64,000 bases of DNA from Diphasiastrum complanatum (lineage: Eukaryota > Streptophyta > Lycopodiopsida > Lycopodiales > Lycopodiaceae): positions 39,627,800 to 39,691,799 of the forward strand of contig CM055092.1 in assembly GCA_029204225.1 (NCBI GenBank), given 5' to 3'. Of this stretch, positions 45,739 to 57,671 are shown in pieces; position 1 is the stretch's first letter, and the number at the start of each line of letters is the position of its first letter. The position numbers and the translations under genes are program-made. The notes below the pieces were generated by a model that worked only from the letters and a program-made list of their open reading frames with translations, ran no database searches and was not told the DNA's origin.

Positions 45739-46937
45739 TTATCTAGTTGCTTGTTGTTGCGCGGCAGCATAGATAGCATAATGCTCTGAAGGACCACTCT
45801 CGTGGTCATTGCTATAGTTCCATTGCTCATTAGCACGATAAGGTTCTGGTTCCATTAGATTAGCAGGAGGAGCAGTCTGTTCCATTGGAGCTGGCAGAGC
45901 TAGTCGTTCTAGAAATCCAAGAGCAAAATTGAAAGGCTTTCCATCAGAACCCTTTGAATAAGTAGGTTCTCGATACTGAATCTTAGCATACCTTTGTTGG
46001 ATAATCCGAGGATTAGACGAGCAAAAAGCTATTTTATGTTCCGTAGAGTTACACAGATGACAAATACTATTCATCATTCGTTGTTTCATTGTTGGACATT
46101 CATTCATAGTGTGATTTCGTGCACAAATTGAACACCAGACATTTTTTCGGCTAGGAAAAGTCTTTGCAAACTTTTTAGGTTCTTGGTTCGCTTCCCCATG
46201 GAATTCTTCCAAGGCTTTCAGCTTTTTGTCGAACTGAGACTACATTTTTTTTAACTGCATCTACTGCTTTTGACCAAGTTTCTCGAACTCGTCGATCATC
46301 TTCTCTACAATAGCATTGATATTTGTTGATGCAATGGTGGTGGATAATGTTGTGGTCGGCCCTGCCGTATAAGGCAGCATTCCAACATTTGGTTCGTCAT
46401 CAGAATCTTCATCCTCCTCACGAATTGCATCATCCATAGCGCTTTGTATTGTAGCATATTCATTATTACGTTTTAGCTCATGTCTAATCCTTTTAGGTAG
46501 ACCTGCTAAAAACCACATAATCAAAGCATCCTCATTGATTAGTTCGGGATCACATTCAGATTTGAGGTGTTTAACCCGTTCAATATAATCTCCTACTACC
46601 TCTCTCTTTCCCATTTTAATTTTACTTATAAGGAGAAAAGGATCTTCCATAAATTTTTGGGCTTAAATCTCGTAATGAGAGCGGGTTTAACCACTTTCCA
46701 ATCTTGACGTTTTGCTTTCTCTTGGTTATAAAACCAATCTTGAGCAGCTCCAATTAAGGCTATAGGGAATAACTGAAGTTTATCTTGTAGAAAGACTTTG
46801 CCATAAACCCTACATGATTCAAAAAAGATCTAGAGAAATCCAATGGGATCAAATAACCCATTGTACTTTGATATTTCTAAACGAGGAGACATCATAACAA
46901 CAATTGGTGGTGGGTTCAATGGCGCTCCGTCAGCCAT
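45739..46937 (-). pseudogene. Gypsy-type Gag of element F
   Basis: The start ATG is at 46937-46935 (MADGAPLNPPPIVVMM). SPRLEISKYNGLFDPIGFL is followed by an in-frame TAG, then ALIGAAQDWFYNQEKAKRQD. The core gag domain continues in the frame at 46650-46261 (MGKREVVGDYIERVKHL, IMWFLAGLP, AMDDAIREEDED). After a shift, 46212-45739 has CSICARNHTMNECPTMKQ and CHLCNSTEHKIAFC, a pair of C-x2-C-x4-H-x4-C knuckles. The same order and motifs occur in element B's gag (AMSDAIKEEDEGSD), so the two are one gag family. Confidence 0.87.
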
Positions 46938-48283
46938 AATTCCAAATTACGATAATCAGATAATGAGATTGGATCTAGATTTTTCAGACAAAATCCTATC
47001 TCAGATCAGATCGGATCAGATCTGTAAGTTCTCTATCACTTGAAAAATAATCAAATTTTTTACTATTGCAAATTAGATCTTGATCAAACGACAACACTTC
47101 TAAGAACAATGATTTCTCATAATCAGAATCAAACTATAACAGAATTGTTTTGACAGAGGCTAGATCTAGAAAATCATAACCTATAAATAGTATGGGCAAA
47201 GGATTCCTGGGCAAAGGTTGACTTGGCGAAGGTTCTTCAGTACTATTTTGGGTAAAAGTATATGCTCTGGCTATTTTCTGACAAATCTGATAAATTAATC
47301 TTTGCCAAACTCACAGAGAGTAAATTTGACTCATATAAGGCTAGGGTAGAATTGGCGAAGGTTCTGATGGAAAAAGAATATGGTTTTTGCAGTTGGTGAG
47401 GGAAAAAATAGAAAATTTTCAAGATCATGGTAACAATAACGTTCGCTGAACTCAAAAATGGTAGCTTAATTTAAATAGTATCCTCAGAATTCTAGCGAAG
47501 GTTTCAGAGAAAGTTACAAATGTAATGCTGTTATTTTTGCAAAAAAGAGTCTTTTTTGACAAAATAGATCAATATGACACGTGGCCTCTGCTTATAATTC
47601 GCCAAACTCACTGATGAACCAAAATAGTAAGTCAGATTGACACAAACTTTGGCGAAGGTTTCAGGCGAAGGTTCTTTTGAGAAAACTGATGATTTTGTAG
47701 AAAGGTATTAAACTCTTCAAAAAAATTACCACTCATAAGATGAAGTCACTTTGACCTTCTACTTTTAGAATTAACATTCGCCGACCTGGCATTAGATAGA
47801 TCTGAATCACACCTATACACAATGAATCGGACGAAGATTCTTTTCTGTATTTTTTAGGGTCTTGAGTATTTTTTGGTGTTTTCTGATGGTTTTTCTGATG
47901 TTTTTACAAACTTGCTGGGAAGGAATGTTCGCCCTTCAAACTGAAGGTTCTGTGAGCAAAACCAAAGGTGTCTTTAACTCGACAAACATTTTTGAAAGAG
48001 GGACAATTTTGCCTCCCTTTCACCAAAATCTAACAAAAATTTGATCGATTTTTGTTGTTTTTTCTGATTTCTCGGATCCAGATGGATCTTAAGAATGGTG
48101 ATCTGAATAGCTTTTCCTGCTCAACAATCATATTAGATTTCAAACAAGAAGGTCCACTCAAATGAAGCAAAATCACTCCAAATTTAGCTCTAAATGCAAT
48201 TTTAACACTTTTCATGCCAAGACAAGATGCCTAACGCAAGCTAACCATCAACCAAACATGTTGTAAACTGAAAAATTGGCATA
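46938..48283 (-). other. Leader of element F with repeated AACCTTCGCC motif
   Basis: Non-coding leader between PBS and gag. On the plus strand, GGCGAAGGTT and near variants occur at about 47211, 47225, 47354, 47494, 47651 and 47664. Confidence 0.7.
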
Positions 48284-49200
48284 GCTCCCCGACAACGGCG
48301 CCAAAATTGTAGTGGGTTTATTTCCTAGCCTATCCTCAACCCAAGATTCAAGCACTCAAGCATCAAGGAGATGAAGTTAGTTGTCACACATAGGTTCAAT
48401 CTCGTGAGAGCGATAGGCGCATATCTCAGATTTCAGCATGTATACATCGAACTCTAACATCCATTAATACTACAACCATTAACCCTAAGATCCACAATAA
48501 TATTAGCTTACTCTTCCTCTCTCTCTCTCCCCTTCTCTCTCACAAAAAACATAAGAAATAGCAATTCCAATAATATTCCAATCCAACAATTAGCAAATAC
48601 AAGAAAAGCATGAGAGATGGAGGAATAGAGATAGAGAGTAAGGACATTCACAAGTCCATTCCATAAACCAATCTGCTTGTTTTGAAATGAAGATTTGAAC
48701 ATGAGGAGCAACTCGAGTTTGCCCCTATTTATATTGGAGAGAAGGGCCTTGGCCTCAAAATCCTATTGGCCCATTTCTACCTCCCTAACTATTCAAACTT
48801 AAAAAGAGTGGGAACACATTTAATGATTGGAGGAACCAATTTGAATTTGAATTTGAACCAATTTTGGTGGGAGACCCAACTTTATTCACTAACTTGACAT
48901 TTAGGCCTGCGACATTAAAAGTCCCGCAAAAAGGCCTAAAGTCCTTTTATTGACTTTTTAATTATCAAATAACTATGTGATCATCGAGTTGGACTTACAC
49001 ATGTAGGGTGCCAAATCCCTCTCACTTATTAACTAGGGTTAGGGTTGCCTTGGGATCCGCAAACCCTCCAACAAAGTAATACAAAGGTGAGTGGAAGATG
49101 AATGCCATTTGCTAGTCAAGTGCTAGTTAATGATCAAATTGTGTGGAACTTCCACATGTGGAAGTCCCACACTACACAATTGTTAGATGAATGGAGATAA

Positions 49201-50551
49201 ATCCACACAAGGTTTTCTCATTTTTGTTTTTCAGATATTGAATTGAAAATCCCATTTTGTGGTTGCATGGAACTTACATCCACATTGTATTATTGTTCAA
49301 AAGCAATTTAAATTTCTACTTTAAATGTTGTTGCAAAATCTCTAGTGTGATATATTTATCATCAATGTACCTAGTAGTTTTTTATGAATAAATGCACCAT
49401 GGTTTTTGAGTTGATTCTTTTGTACGATTGGGGTGACGTGTTCTTGTAGGACCGCGTTCTCTGCGGTACATTCAAGCCAACATGTTAGAAGAGGTTGCCA
49501 ACATCATCCCTACAAGATTCATGTGTGAGTGGGGCCTATGGCTTTTATTTGAAGGGACCTAAGCAAGTGTTGGCCATCTTGCCTTCTTACAGACAACTGT
49601 TGGTCTTGCCTTCTTACATACAAGTACCTTTCAATATCCTGTAGAAGAAATTGACTTTAGAGCCTTGGGCCCCTGAAGATCGTATGAGCCTGGATTCATC
49701 AGAAGACATTACTTCTTCAACCACATGGAAGGACAAATTGCACGGACTGTATACACAGCCTGTTTAATCGGACTTTTCACCTTAGGGTGTGAGGGTGAGA
49801 ATTTGTGACTAGTCTACTGTCTGTAGCATGATATTGGGTTTTCATGGAATCATTGTTTCGAGAGTCCAGGGATTTTGGGAACCAAAATCAAAAAATCATG
49901 TAGTCATGACAGAAGTAATGTCAAAGATTGTGAATTAGGTGAATTGATGTGAATCTTATCAGTCTTCACCATAGAATTGGTGCACATTGACTGCATCCCT
50001 CCAAAGTTCAGTCAAGCAAACTTTTTTTCTTCTTCTTCTTCTCTTCTAGGTGCTGGCCAGGTCATTGGTAACAGCTTGCTGCTCCAGACTTCTAACCCAT
50101 CGCTACACTCAATCTCCGTAGACCTGGCAATCACACCTGTCGTTATGTAATAAGTTGTATCATACAAAGCGACCCTTTGCCAAGTCCTCTTATCCCTTTC
50201 TTCTTACGCTCTAGTCTCTCTCGAGTCTCCAAGCTAGACTTGAAGGACAGGAGCATCTTGCTTCTCCCCTGAATGTGATTCTGGATTCTGGCACCTGAAC
50301 AGAGAGCACAGTGGAGCTTCATGTCACTTGAGTCTGGCGTGTAGTATGTGGTGTAGTGAAATCTGCAAGAATCAGACACAGAATTCTGTTGGGAGTTGGA
50401 CGTATAGCAGTCATCACCGAGGTAGTCAGCTCCCTGACGTCTTCTGGTAAATTGTTCGAAGTTTCAGCTGGCTGAGAAGAATTGCTTTCGTCAGGCATTC
50501 AGTTTGTGTTTTTTTTGAAAATCTCTGATAAGGAGGTACGGGGCTGGAAAA
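49201..50551. other. Region upstream of the ARM-repeat gene
   Basis: No coding domain. The left part may still belong to the LTR of element F. A pyrimidine run (CTTCTTCTTCTTCTCTTC, 50028-50046) lies about 500 bp upstream of the start codon. An in-frame TAA about 20 bases before the ATG at 50552 shows the ORF does not extend upstream. I cannot place the transcription start. Confidence 0.5.
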
Positions 50552-53290
50552 ATGTCTTACAAGATGAGGAAGGTTGGCTATGCAGTCTTGCAAGCAGTTA
50601 AATTCGGTAAAATACACAGGGCTCTTGGTTCCATGGAAGGACTGACCATCAACAAAGAGCAACGCATAGAAATAACTGCTCAATCGGCCACAGAAAAGGG
50701 CAAAGCTGGTGTTTTAAATGAATATGAACAAAACTCTGGAAGAAGCAGTGGAATTAAAACGCCCTTTTCTCCAGCTGTGAAAGACAAAGCTTCATCTGGG
50801 GAATCATCAGGCACACGGGATTCCCCACCTTGTGATCAAAATTGCAGAAAAGATCGTCCTCCGGTCCCTGAAAGGCATCTGACTCTGGTGGCACTGCGCT
50901 TGGCAGTGCTGGAGAAGTCAGCCAGCGGTTTGGGGGTGATGGCGTTTGTGTGGGCCACTGTGGTTCTACTTGGCGGTTTTGTGAGCTCACTCAAGGTCTT
51001 TGATTTCTGGGTTATCTCTGTTCTTTTGCTGACAGAAGGCACAAGGGTTTTCAGCAGGAGTCATGAGCTTGAATGGCAGCATATTGCTTCTCGATCTATC
51101 TCGCTTCCGGAGCGTGTCAGACAAGCCAGCTCCACAATTTACCAGAGAGGCTCCAGTGCCCTACACAGAAGCAAAGGTTTCATTCACTCCGCGCTTGACG
51201 GATTCATCCACAATCCTGTCCATTCAGCAACCAGGACCAATTCGGATCAATCCAAAGAAGAAAATGCAGATGTCCATGAAAAGGTGCCGATCGGGGATGA
51301 AAAGGTAAAAAAGGGAGAGAATCTACACCCTCCTCTCGGTTTGGACTTCAATCGGACATGGTCGTGGGATGCGGTGCCATTCATCCCCTACTTTGACCGC
51401 TTCGTTGTAGGGCAAGCGAGCCGATTTCTTATATTGCTGCAGCTCGCATCCGCGCTGGTGAGCATTGGCTTGTCCGTTGCACGGCTGAGCATGCAGAACT
51501 ACACAACAAAGGGTACACCTTCGCAAAACGTTTCATCCGCACTAAACATATTCTATGCATTAGTGCTTGCGGAGGCTCTCATTTTCCTTTTGGAAAAAGC
51601 CTACTGGGAAATGAAGATCACCTTGAAAAAGATGTTGGAGCGAGTGAACATGGATTGTCAGCTCGGTGAGGAGAATTTAGACTTGATAAAAGAATTTTTT
51701 TACGATGTCTATGCGTGTTGCTTGAATGGGAGCGTTTTCGATGGATTGGACATGGATCTTGTTGGATACAGCATCGGGAAGATTCAATCAAATAGCGGAA
51801 GAGAGCAACTAGGAGGAATCCGAATATTGGCTTCCTTCGCCAGCAGCCAGGATATATCTGGGAGCGACACGCTGCGCAGGATCGGAACCACTCCGGGCAT
51901 CATCGATCGGCTATTGGAAATGCTTACTTGGAAGAACGAACACGAGAAGGAGATTAGGCAATCCACAGCAAAGATTGTGCGTGAGCTCGTCAGAATCAGC
52001 GGCAATTGCTCCAGGGTAGTAGCAGTAGCGGGGGCGCTCGAGTGCTTGCTAACCTTGATTACCAAGGAATTAGATCACACATCGGAATCGAATGATCCAC
52101 AGGAGGAGATCAATGTGAGCATGGCTGATCTAAATCTAAAGCTATTTGGGCTTGAAATCTTCAAGGATCTCTCAAGGATTTATAGCAACTGCGTGCAGAT
52201 CGGCAGCATTCCAGGGCTGATTCCAATTCTGGTAGACTTTCTTGATGTGAGCAGAATAAAAGACTCAAACAGTGAAGCAGATGAGCAAAAACTCCGCATG
52301 AAAATATTCGAAAGATCGCTGCAATTGCTAAAAGTGCTTACTTCCACCACAGGCACGTCGGGATATATTCTTCGAGATCGGATAAAGAGGACTGTCTCGA
52401 TCCTCACAAGCTTGCGTGATGTGCTTAAACGCTGTAGCTCGCATCCAAAGCTACAATGCTATGCCATGGATATCATTACGAGTCTGGCATTGGACGAGCA
52501 AACGCGGGAGAGCATTGGCAGCACAGGGGGAGTAATTCCCCTTCTGCTCTCACTTTTCTTTATGAGCAAAAGAGAAATGCACGAAACGGAGCCACACCTG
52601 AATCTTAAAGCAGGCAATGCACTCAACCTCCTTGTGCTTGGTAGCCCCAGAAATTGTCGAAGGATAGTAAGATCGAAGCTGGAGCTAGATGCGATTGAGA
52701 ATCTGGATCACAGGAACATCACTGATGTGCTGCAACAGCTTGTGCAACGCTTGGAAATGCGATCCACCATGGGAACATGCACAGCTGAGATACTTTCAAA
52801 GATGTTCGAGTATCTGGATCCAAAGCAGAAAGCCCAAGTTGCTACAGCTGCTGCTTTAGTGGTAAGAACAGCTGTGGATGATGAAGAGAATCCCAAGCAC
52901 AGGGAGGGCGCTATTGGCCTTGCTTCTTGCATTATCTCTTTCATCGATGCCCCGAGCTATGAATCTATCTTCACCCAGGGATTTGACAAGGCAGCACTCG
53001 TGTACAGTTTTATGAGGCTGGTGAAACAGATTATACCACACACGCGCCTTGCACGAATTCGTCGTCACACAGCTGAGCTCGCCCTAGCTCTTATGAGAAA
53101 GGACGAGCTTATGCGAAATATGTTTGGAAAAGAAGGGCTGGAAAACGATCTCCAAGTCATGCTGGATACAATATCCGACTCTGAGAACTACTGTACCTTT
53201 TCTGGACCGATGGGGCTGGCTCGGCACCTCCAGTCCATGGAAGATCTCCTAGAGCTTGCCATCTCTGAGCTACACAAAGAGGCACCATGA
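50552..53290 (+). CDS. Plant membrane protein with ARM-like repeats, single exon, 912 residues
   Basis: Intact, intronless frame. Residues 1-107 are polar and probably disordered. The block 108-180 (LTLVALRLAVLEKSASGLG, FVWATVVLLGGF, EGTRVFSRSHELEWQH) is the signature of an uncharacterised plant family annotated as ARM-repeat superfamily proteins, as in Arabidopsis At4g14280-type genes. Hydrophobic segments at about 125-147, 150-166, 290-311 and 329-348 suggest four membrane passes. A polar loop (180-265) and an acidic helix (EKAYWEMKITLKKMLERVN) follow. From about 400 to the end are Leu/Ile-rich alpha-helical repeats of ARM type (for example AGALECLLTLITKEL, GSIPGLIPILVDFL, STGGVIPLLLSLFF). 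The function of the family is not known to me; a membrane-anchored scaffold is inference. It is GC-richer than its surroundings and has no frame damage, so it is likely expressed. Confidence 0.93.
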   Translation: MSYKMRKVGYAVLQAVKFGKIHRALGSMEGLTINKEQRIEITAQSATEKGKAGVLNEYEQNSGRSSGIKTPFSPAVKDKASSGESSGTRDSPPCDQNCRKDRPPVPERHLTLVALRLAVLEKSASGLGVMAFVWATVVLLGGFVSSLKVFDFWVISVLLLTEGTRVFSRSHELEWQHIASRSISLPERVRQASSTIYQRGSSALHRSKGFIHSALDGFIHNPVHSATRTNSDQSKEENADVHEKVPIGDEKVKKGENLHPPLGLDFNRTWSWDAVPFIPYFDRFVVGQASRFLILLQLASALVSIGLSVARLSMQNYTTKGTPSQNVSSALNIFYALVLAEALIFLLEKAYWEMKITLKKMLERVNMDCQLGEENLDLIKEFFYDVYACCLNGSVFDGLDMDLVGYSIGKIQSNSGREQLGGIRILASFASSQDISGSDTLRRIGTTPGIIDRLLEMLTWKNEHEKEIRQSTAKIVRELVRISGNCSRVVAVAGALECLLTLITKELDHTSESNDPQEEINVSMADLNLKLFGLEIFKDLSRIYSNCVQIGSIPGLIPILVDFLDVSRIKDSNSEADEQKLRMKIFERSLQLLKVLTSTTGTSGYILRDRIKRTVSILTSLRDVLKRCSSHPKLQCYAMDIITSLALDEQTRESIGSTGGVIPLLLSLFFMSKREMHETEPHLNLKAGNALNLLVLGSPRNCRRIVRSKLELDAIENLDHRNITDVLQQLVQRLEMRSTMGTCTAEILSKMFEYLDPKQKAQVATAAALVVRTAVDDEENPKHREGAIGLASCIISFIDAPSYESIFTQGFDKAALVYSFMRLVKQIIPHTRLARIRRHTAELALALMRKDELMRNMFGKEGLENDLQVMLDTISDSENYCTFSGPMGLARHLQSMEDLLELAISELHKEAP

Positions 53291-54440
53291 AGTTTGTATA
53301 TCAGTCTAGCTGATGCAATGAAAACTTGGAAGGAATACAACCAAGCTTCTGATTTCATGAGCAGCTGCTCGCCAATTCCGAACCGTCGGCGTGTAGGCCT
53401 GATTTATAATCCATCTTTGCAAATTGGAAACATACTATCCCAAAATCCAACAGCTATAGATATTCTTATTAGTACAAGGGCGAAGAAATGGAAACCATAC
53501 CGAATCCCGATCCCCATCGCCCACCAACCGTAAGCTTGAATAGTTGATCTATCCTATGCACCTAGCCACAGATCTTATCAATGCAACTGATTCAGCTGAT
53601 GCTGGACTACCACTTCAATTTTTTGGTCTGAAAACCATTGATGGATTAAAGCTTTGTGCACCGGCACAGAATGAATGAAGTGCATTATGTACTTTGAACC
53701 TCATCAAAGAAATTGGATCTAATCACAGCTTTAAAGTCAAGCCCTCTACTGATTCCTTCAGTGCAGTGCAGAACCCAGATTGCATTTTGTTTGGACAGGC
53801 AGCGCCAACACACGCTGACCTTCCTACAGGCAGAACCACAGAACCAATTGGCAATGATCTGCCTGCGGGTTGACTTACAATTTTCTATGCAATCTGTATT
53901 TTTTCAGTCAACAAGATACATCCTCCATATTGAAGGATTAAAAATTATTCTGAATATAATATATTAGTATCTTAACTAAAGTTCTTAAAGTGACAATGTC
54001 TTGAATAGACTATACTTTTCCTTTTACAATTCATAGAATCTTTGAGTGTACTTATCCAAAACCTCATGCCATTTGCTTAAGATATTCATGTATCATCATA
54101 CCATGCATATTTATAAAGTTTTAACACATGAATGGCATTTTTGATGATTCCTGGATCAAGAGCAACAATGAATGCTGATCGAAAAGCAATAAGCATAAGC
54201 AAGTATCACCATAAAAGCAGACGCATTGATTACAGACAAAAGGATATGTGCCACATGGCATTCTCTGCATTAAATAGACATTCACAGTACATCCCAAGAA
54301 AGTGTCCCACTCACAAGTCGCCAACCGTTAATCCTGACTACCCGTTCCCATGATAAAATGGGCTTATAAAATGCCCTTACAAAAGAATTCACATTCCCTC
54401 TCTCATTTCATAATGCAGTAGCTACCCTTTCCCATCATAT
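53291..54440. other. 3' flank of the ARM-repeat gene, no gene seen
   Basis: Probably 3' UTR and intergenic sequence. The frame 53294-53533 starts just after the stop but shows no domain. No clear terminator can be called in plant DNA by eye. Confidence 0.5.
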
Positions 54441-54449
54441 TGGTTTTCT

Positions 54450-55070
54450 AATCCCAACTGATCTCTCGGTGTTTAACTAGAGGCTTAGTCATAGTGTTAG
54501 CCAACATATGACTAGTCTGACAGTACTCAAGAGTGAGTATCCCTTCATGCACTAGATCACGCACAAAGTGATATTGTATGGTATGCTTGCTCCTCTTCTG
54601 GAAATTGGCATTCTTGCTGAGGAACATACAATCCTGGTTGTCATTTAGCAACTTCATCTCCCTGTATTCAATCCCCAATTCATCCATCATCTTGATCCCC
54701 TGCCCAATCAAAGTTTGCATATCCTGTCATTGATGTGTTCATTCTCTTGAATACCAGACCTAGTCCCTAGCTTCTCTTTAAGTATCTTATTACCCTTTCC
54801 CTGCCTCCCAATGTTCATCCCTACGATCTACAAGAAATTGACTTAACTTTGTGACGACAATGGCAATATCCGGTCTAGTGCTCACCATAGCGTACATCAA
54901 AGACCCAATCAGCTTCCTAAACGGCTGTTGGTTCATGATGTCCCTCTCTTGTTGTGATGTGGGGCGCATCTCTCTGAAGAAACAAAATGTTTCTATTACC
55001 AAAGCTTTGCTAGATTTCAATTCTGAACTTTCGACAAAAGATGACACGACACGACATGACATGAAATTGT
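54450..55070 (-). pseudogene. copia reverse transcriptase/RNase H fragment
   Basis: At 55062-54790: MRPTSQQERDIMNQQPFRKL, then IGSLMYAMVSTRPDIAIVV, the C-terminal RT/connection of copia. At 54720-54455: NDNQDCMFLSKNANFQKRSKH with IQYHFVRDLV and TLEYCQTSHMLANTMTKPL, the C-terminal RNase H. The segment between them, including the first RNase H Asp and SSTEAEY, is missing. An isolated relic. Confidence 0.88.
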
Positions 55071-55138
55071 TCGCAACACAAAATCAGTCATGCTCCTCAA
55101 AGGACCAAGAAGATCAGCCAAGTACCATGGGGTACAAG

Positions 55139-56820
55139 TATTGATCAGATATTATGACATCAACAGAAGTACTCTAGAACGTGGCTAATCTGCCACTCTT
55201 GTAATCCATGATTAGTTATAGATGTTTAATCTTTCTGATCAGGAAGTTACACAACACAAAACGAAATTGTTTGCTAACTATATATTTTTTGTTTTTGATA
55301 CATAAAAAAAAAAAAAGACGAAAATATACAGAATACATGTCCGCCTGTGAGCGAGACAATTTTGTAGAGGATTTGTAGATCCAGAAGTCCGCTAGTAAGC
55401 GAGACACAAATCATGGGAGAACTGTATTTTTCTCACGTCAATGCACTGATCTATCATGGAGTGCTAGAAATCAAGAAAATCAATAGATAATATTGTAGCT
55501 TTATGCACATATTATTTTGTGTGATTGCATGATCTTGAATAGATTTTTGTCTGATATTGTTCGTGTATCTGATTCACTTGTTTATTCAATTCCGCACATT
55601 GGTTTGATTTTGTTGAATGCTATATTAATCTGTGAACGTAGATCAACAGTGTCTGTCTACACTCTGAAGGATTGTAGGAATGATATAGCTGGCAGTGACC
55701 AGCAGTCATATCTGAATTCCTGACGAACTGATTTCGTTCGCAGATATTTTTGCTTCGCTTCATGTTTCATTTCGTTTCGTTTCACGATCTCTATGCTTCC
55801 AGCATGAATCCATATCAGAGCTCGTTTAAGTTTCGCTTCGCTTTGTTTTTGTCTAGATTTCGTCTCGTTTCGTTTTGTTGTGTTACAGAGCCTGATTGAT
55901 CAAACACGAATTATTCTCGAACAGAAATAATTTGAGTTTTGCAAAAGTTTCGCGAATCGTTCGAGAGACAGATGTGGGACACTCTACTCACAAGATTTCA
56001 GACGAAATCATGTAGTCAGATAATGATGCTTGAAGATCAGCTGACAAACCTACACTGGAACGGCAAAGACCTCACTTCCTTTATTAGGAAGATGAAGGAT
56101 CTATTCCTTTCACTACACAATTCTGGAGCAGAAAATGCAGTGTCAGCAGAAAAGCAGCTCACTTATCTGTTGAGAGCCTTACCAAGATCCTTCCATACAA
56201 CCAGAACGCTGCTAGAAAAGGAACCTACAATGACACTCGAAAAGGCAATTGTCGAGATTCGAGAAGAAGTCGAAGCTCGAGAGCAACTTGATCACAAGGA
56301 TGCATCTGACCAAGATCTCTATAGCAACAAAATAAAGACAAAGAAACAATTCAAGCCTAAGAGGGAGTCAGATCAAAAGCAGGATCGTGATCAGCAAGTG
56401 GAAGGAACCAGCAAAGGCAAATGGAAGAAAAAAAAACAGCAAAGTGGAGACAAGACGATCTGCATGAGATGCAAACGCGAAGGACATACTGTCAATTCGT
56501 GTTGGCTTAATCCAAAAATTGAGTGTATCCATTGTCACAATAAAGTCATGCAGCCATGGACTGCCGCCTGAACCCAAGAAACAAATAAGCTCAAAGCATA
56601 TAGGAGAACAATAATAGTTCGTCCTATGTCGAGGAGCCAGAGAGCTCGAAAATGGGCGAAGAAAGATCGAATCATGGTAATTCGACCATCTACATTTGTG
56701 CAGACATGTGTGCAGTGTCAACACCTGACACATAGGAGGTAATCCTTGATTTAGGGGCTACCTCACAGTTCGTTACATCAAGATGAATCATGTCTAATTT
56801 TCGAAGTGCAGATTACGCTC
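55139..56820 (+). pseudogene. copia gag and protease remnant (element G), interrupted by element H
   Basis: The frame 55939-56571 is a gag (UBN2) domain with QIMMLEDQLTNLHWNGKDL, LLRALPRSFHTTRTLL and zinc knuckle CMRCKREGHTVNSC (near 56461-56502). In another frame near 56740-56780 is DLGATSQF, a changed protease site (D-S-G-A-T in the family). A degenerate primer-binding site CATATCAGAGC lies near 55811, so LTR sequence probably precedes it (from about 55139, unresolved). Bases 55735-55885 are rich in TTTCG units. The element is cut at CGCTC (56816-56820) by element H and may resume briefly after 62495. Confidence 0.75.
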
Positions 56821-57074
56821 AGTTAAAATAGCAATGATCGACTTATACAGTGCTTTCTTATTTCGACGGCACCACGTGTGCTTAGTTCTAGAATTATCGG
56901 GCCGCCTTTCTTTTATGAGCCCTTTGAGTGCTTTTAAGCAACTTTACCTTTGTACTTACTGATCAGTTGAATATACAGTTTGAGGTGAGCTATTCTGTTG
57001 TCTTGTCTTGTTGCACTTGATGTTCTGCTGTGGTGATTGATCCGGTTGGGTGTTTTAAACTGTGTTTCTTAACT
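56821..57074 (+). repeat. 5' LTR of element H
   Basis: Starts AGTTAAAATAGC, ends GTTTCTTAACT, with the primer-binding site at 57075-57086. Confidence 0.93.
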
Positions 57075-57614
57075 TGGTATCAGAGCCCTTGGTGGCTTGA
57101 ATCACCGAACAAGAACAGAGAGTTGCGAATTCACGACGGTTTGTTGGCTAACAAAACCGAGTCTGTGGAGATTCGTGGGATAGCTCAAAACTGTAAGAAG
57201 ATTCAGAGGCTAAAACGAGAAGCTAAACGGAAGCAAAGAACTTCGTAGAAAGGCTGCCTACTGTGGATTCAATTTGAAGCCAATTGAAGATCTGTTTGAA
57301 GTAGGTGATGGCTGATTGTAGGGCGACCTGAGTGCAATAGAGGGCTGCAAAAAGTGGCTTAGAGAAAACCTGAGCATAGCTCAAGAAGTCCTTCTTCAAT
57401 GGTTGGGGTTTCAGAAGGAAAAATTGAAGATCTTTTTCCATTTACAAGGTTTTTCAGTGCTGTAAAAGCTTGAAGAGGGGCGTTTTAGCAGGAGTGATCA
57501 AGCTGTAGATAGCCGCTGATTGCCGTGGAGAGTTGGAGGAAAGCTTGTGAAGAAACGTGGGCTTTTTCCAAAACCTTGTGTAAGCTCCATAGCCGTGGAG
57601 AGAGAGAGGTCACG

Positions 57615-57671
<57 letters not shown>

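Larger units (their letters stand above)
43650..49200 (-). mobile_element. Ty3/gypsy (Athila/Tat-like) element, gag and protease only, truncated (element F)
   Basis: In minus-strand order: LTR ending at 48308 (CCACTACA), PBS TGGCGCCGTTGTCGGGGAGC (48303-48284), a 1.3 kb leader, gag (46937-45739), a spacer with protease (about 45000-44660), a charged region (44583-43792), and then a pre-RT block LTSEQFQALKKLL...YQDFFAWTY at about 43730-43670. There the similarity stops, exactly before reverse transcriptase. No left LTR is visible. The right edge of the LTR is not resolved: homology to the 30780 copy is visible to about 48930, and the LTR may reach 49480. Stops and frame shifts are present throughout. 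Confidence 0.82.
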
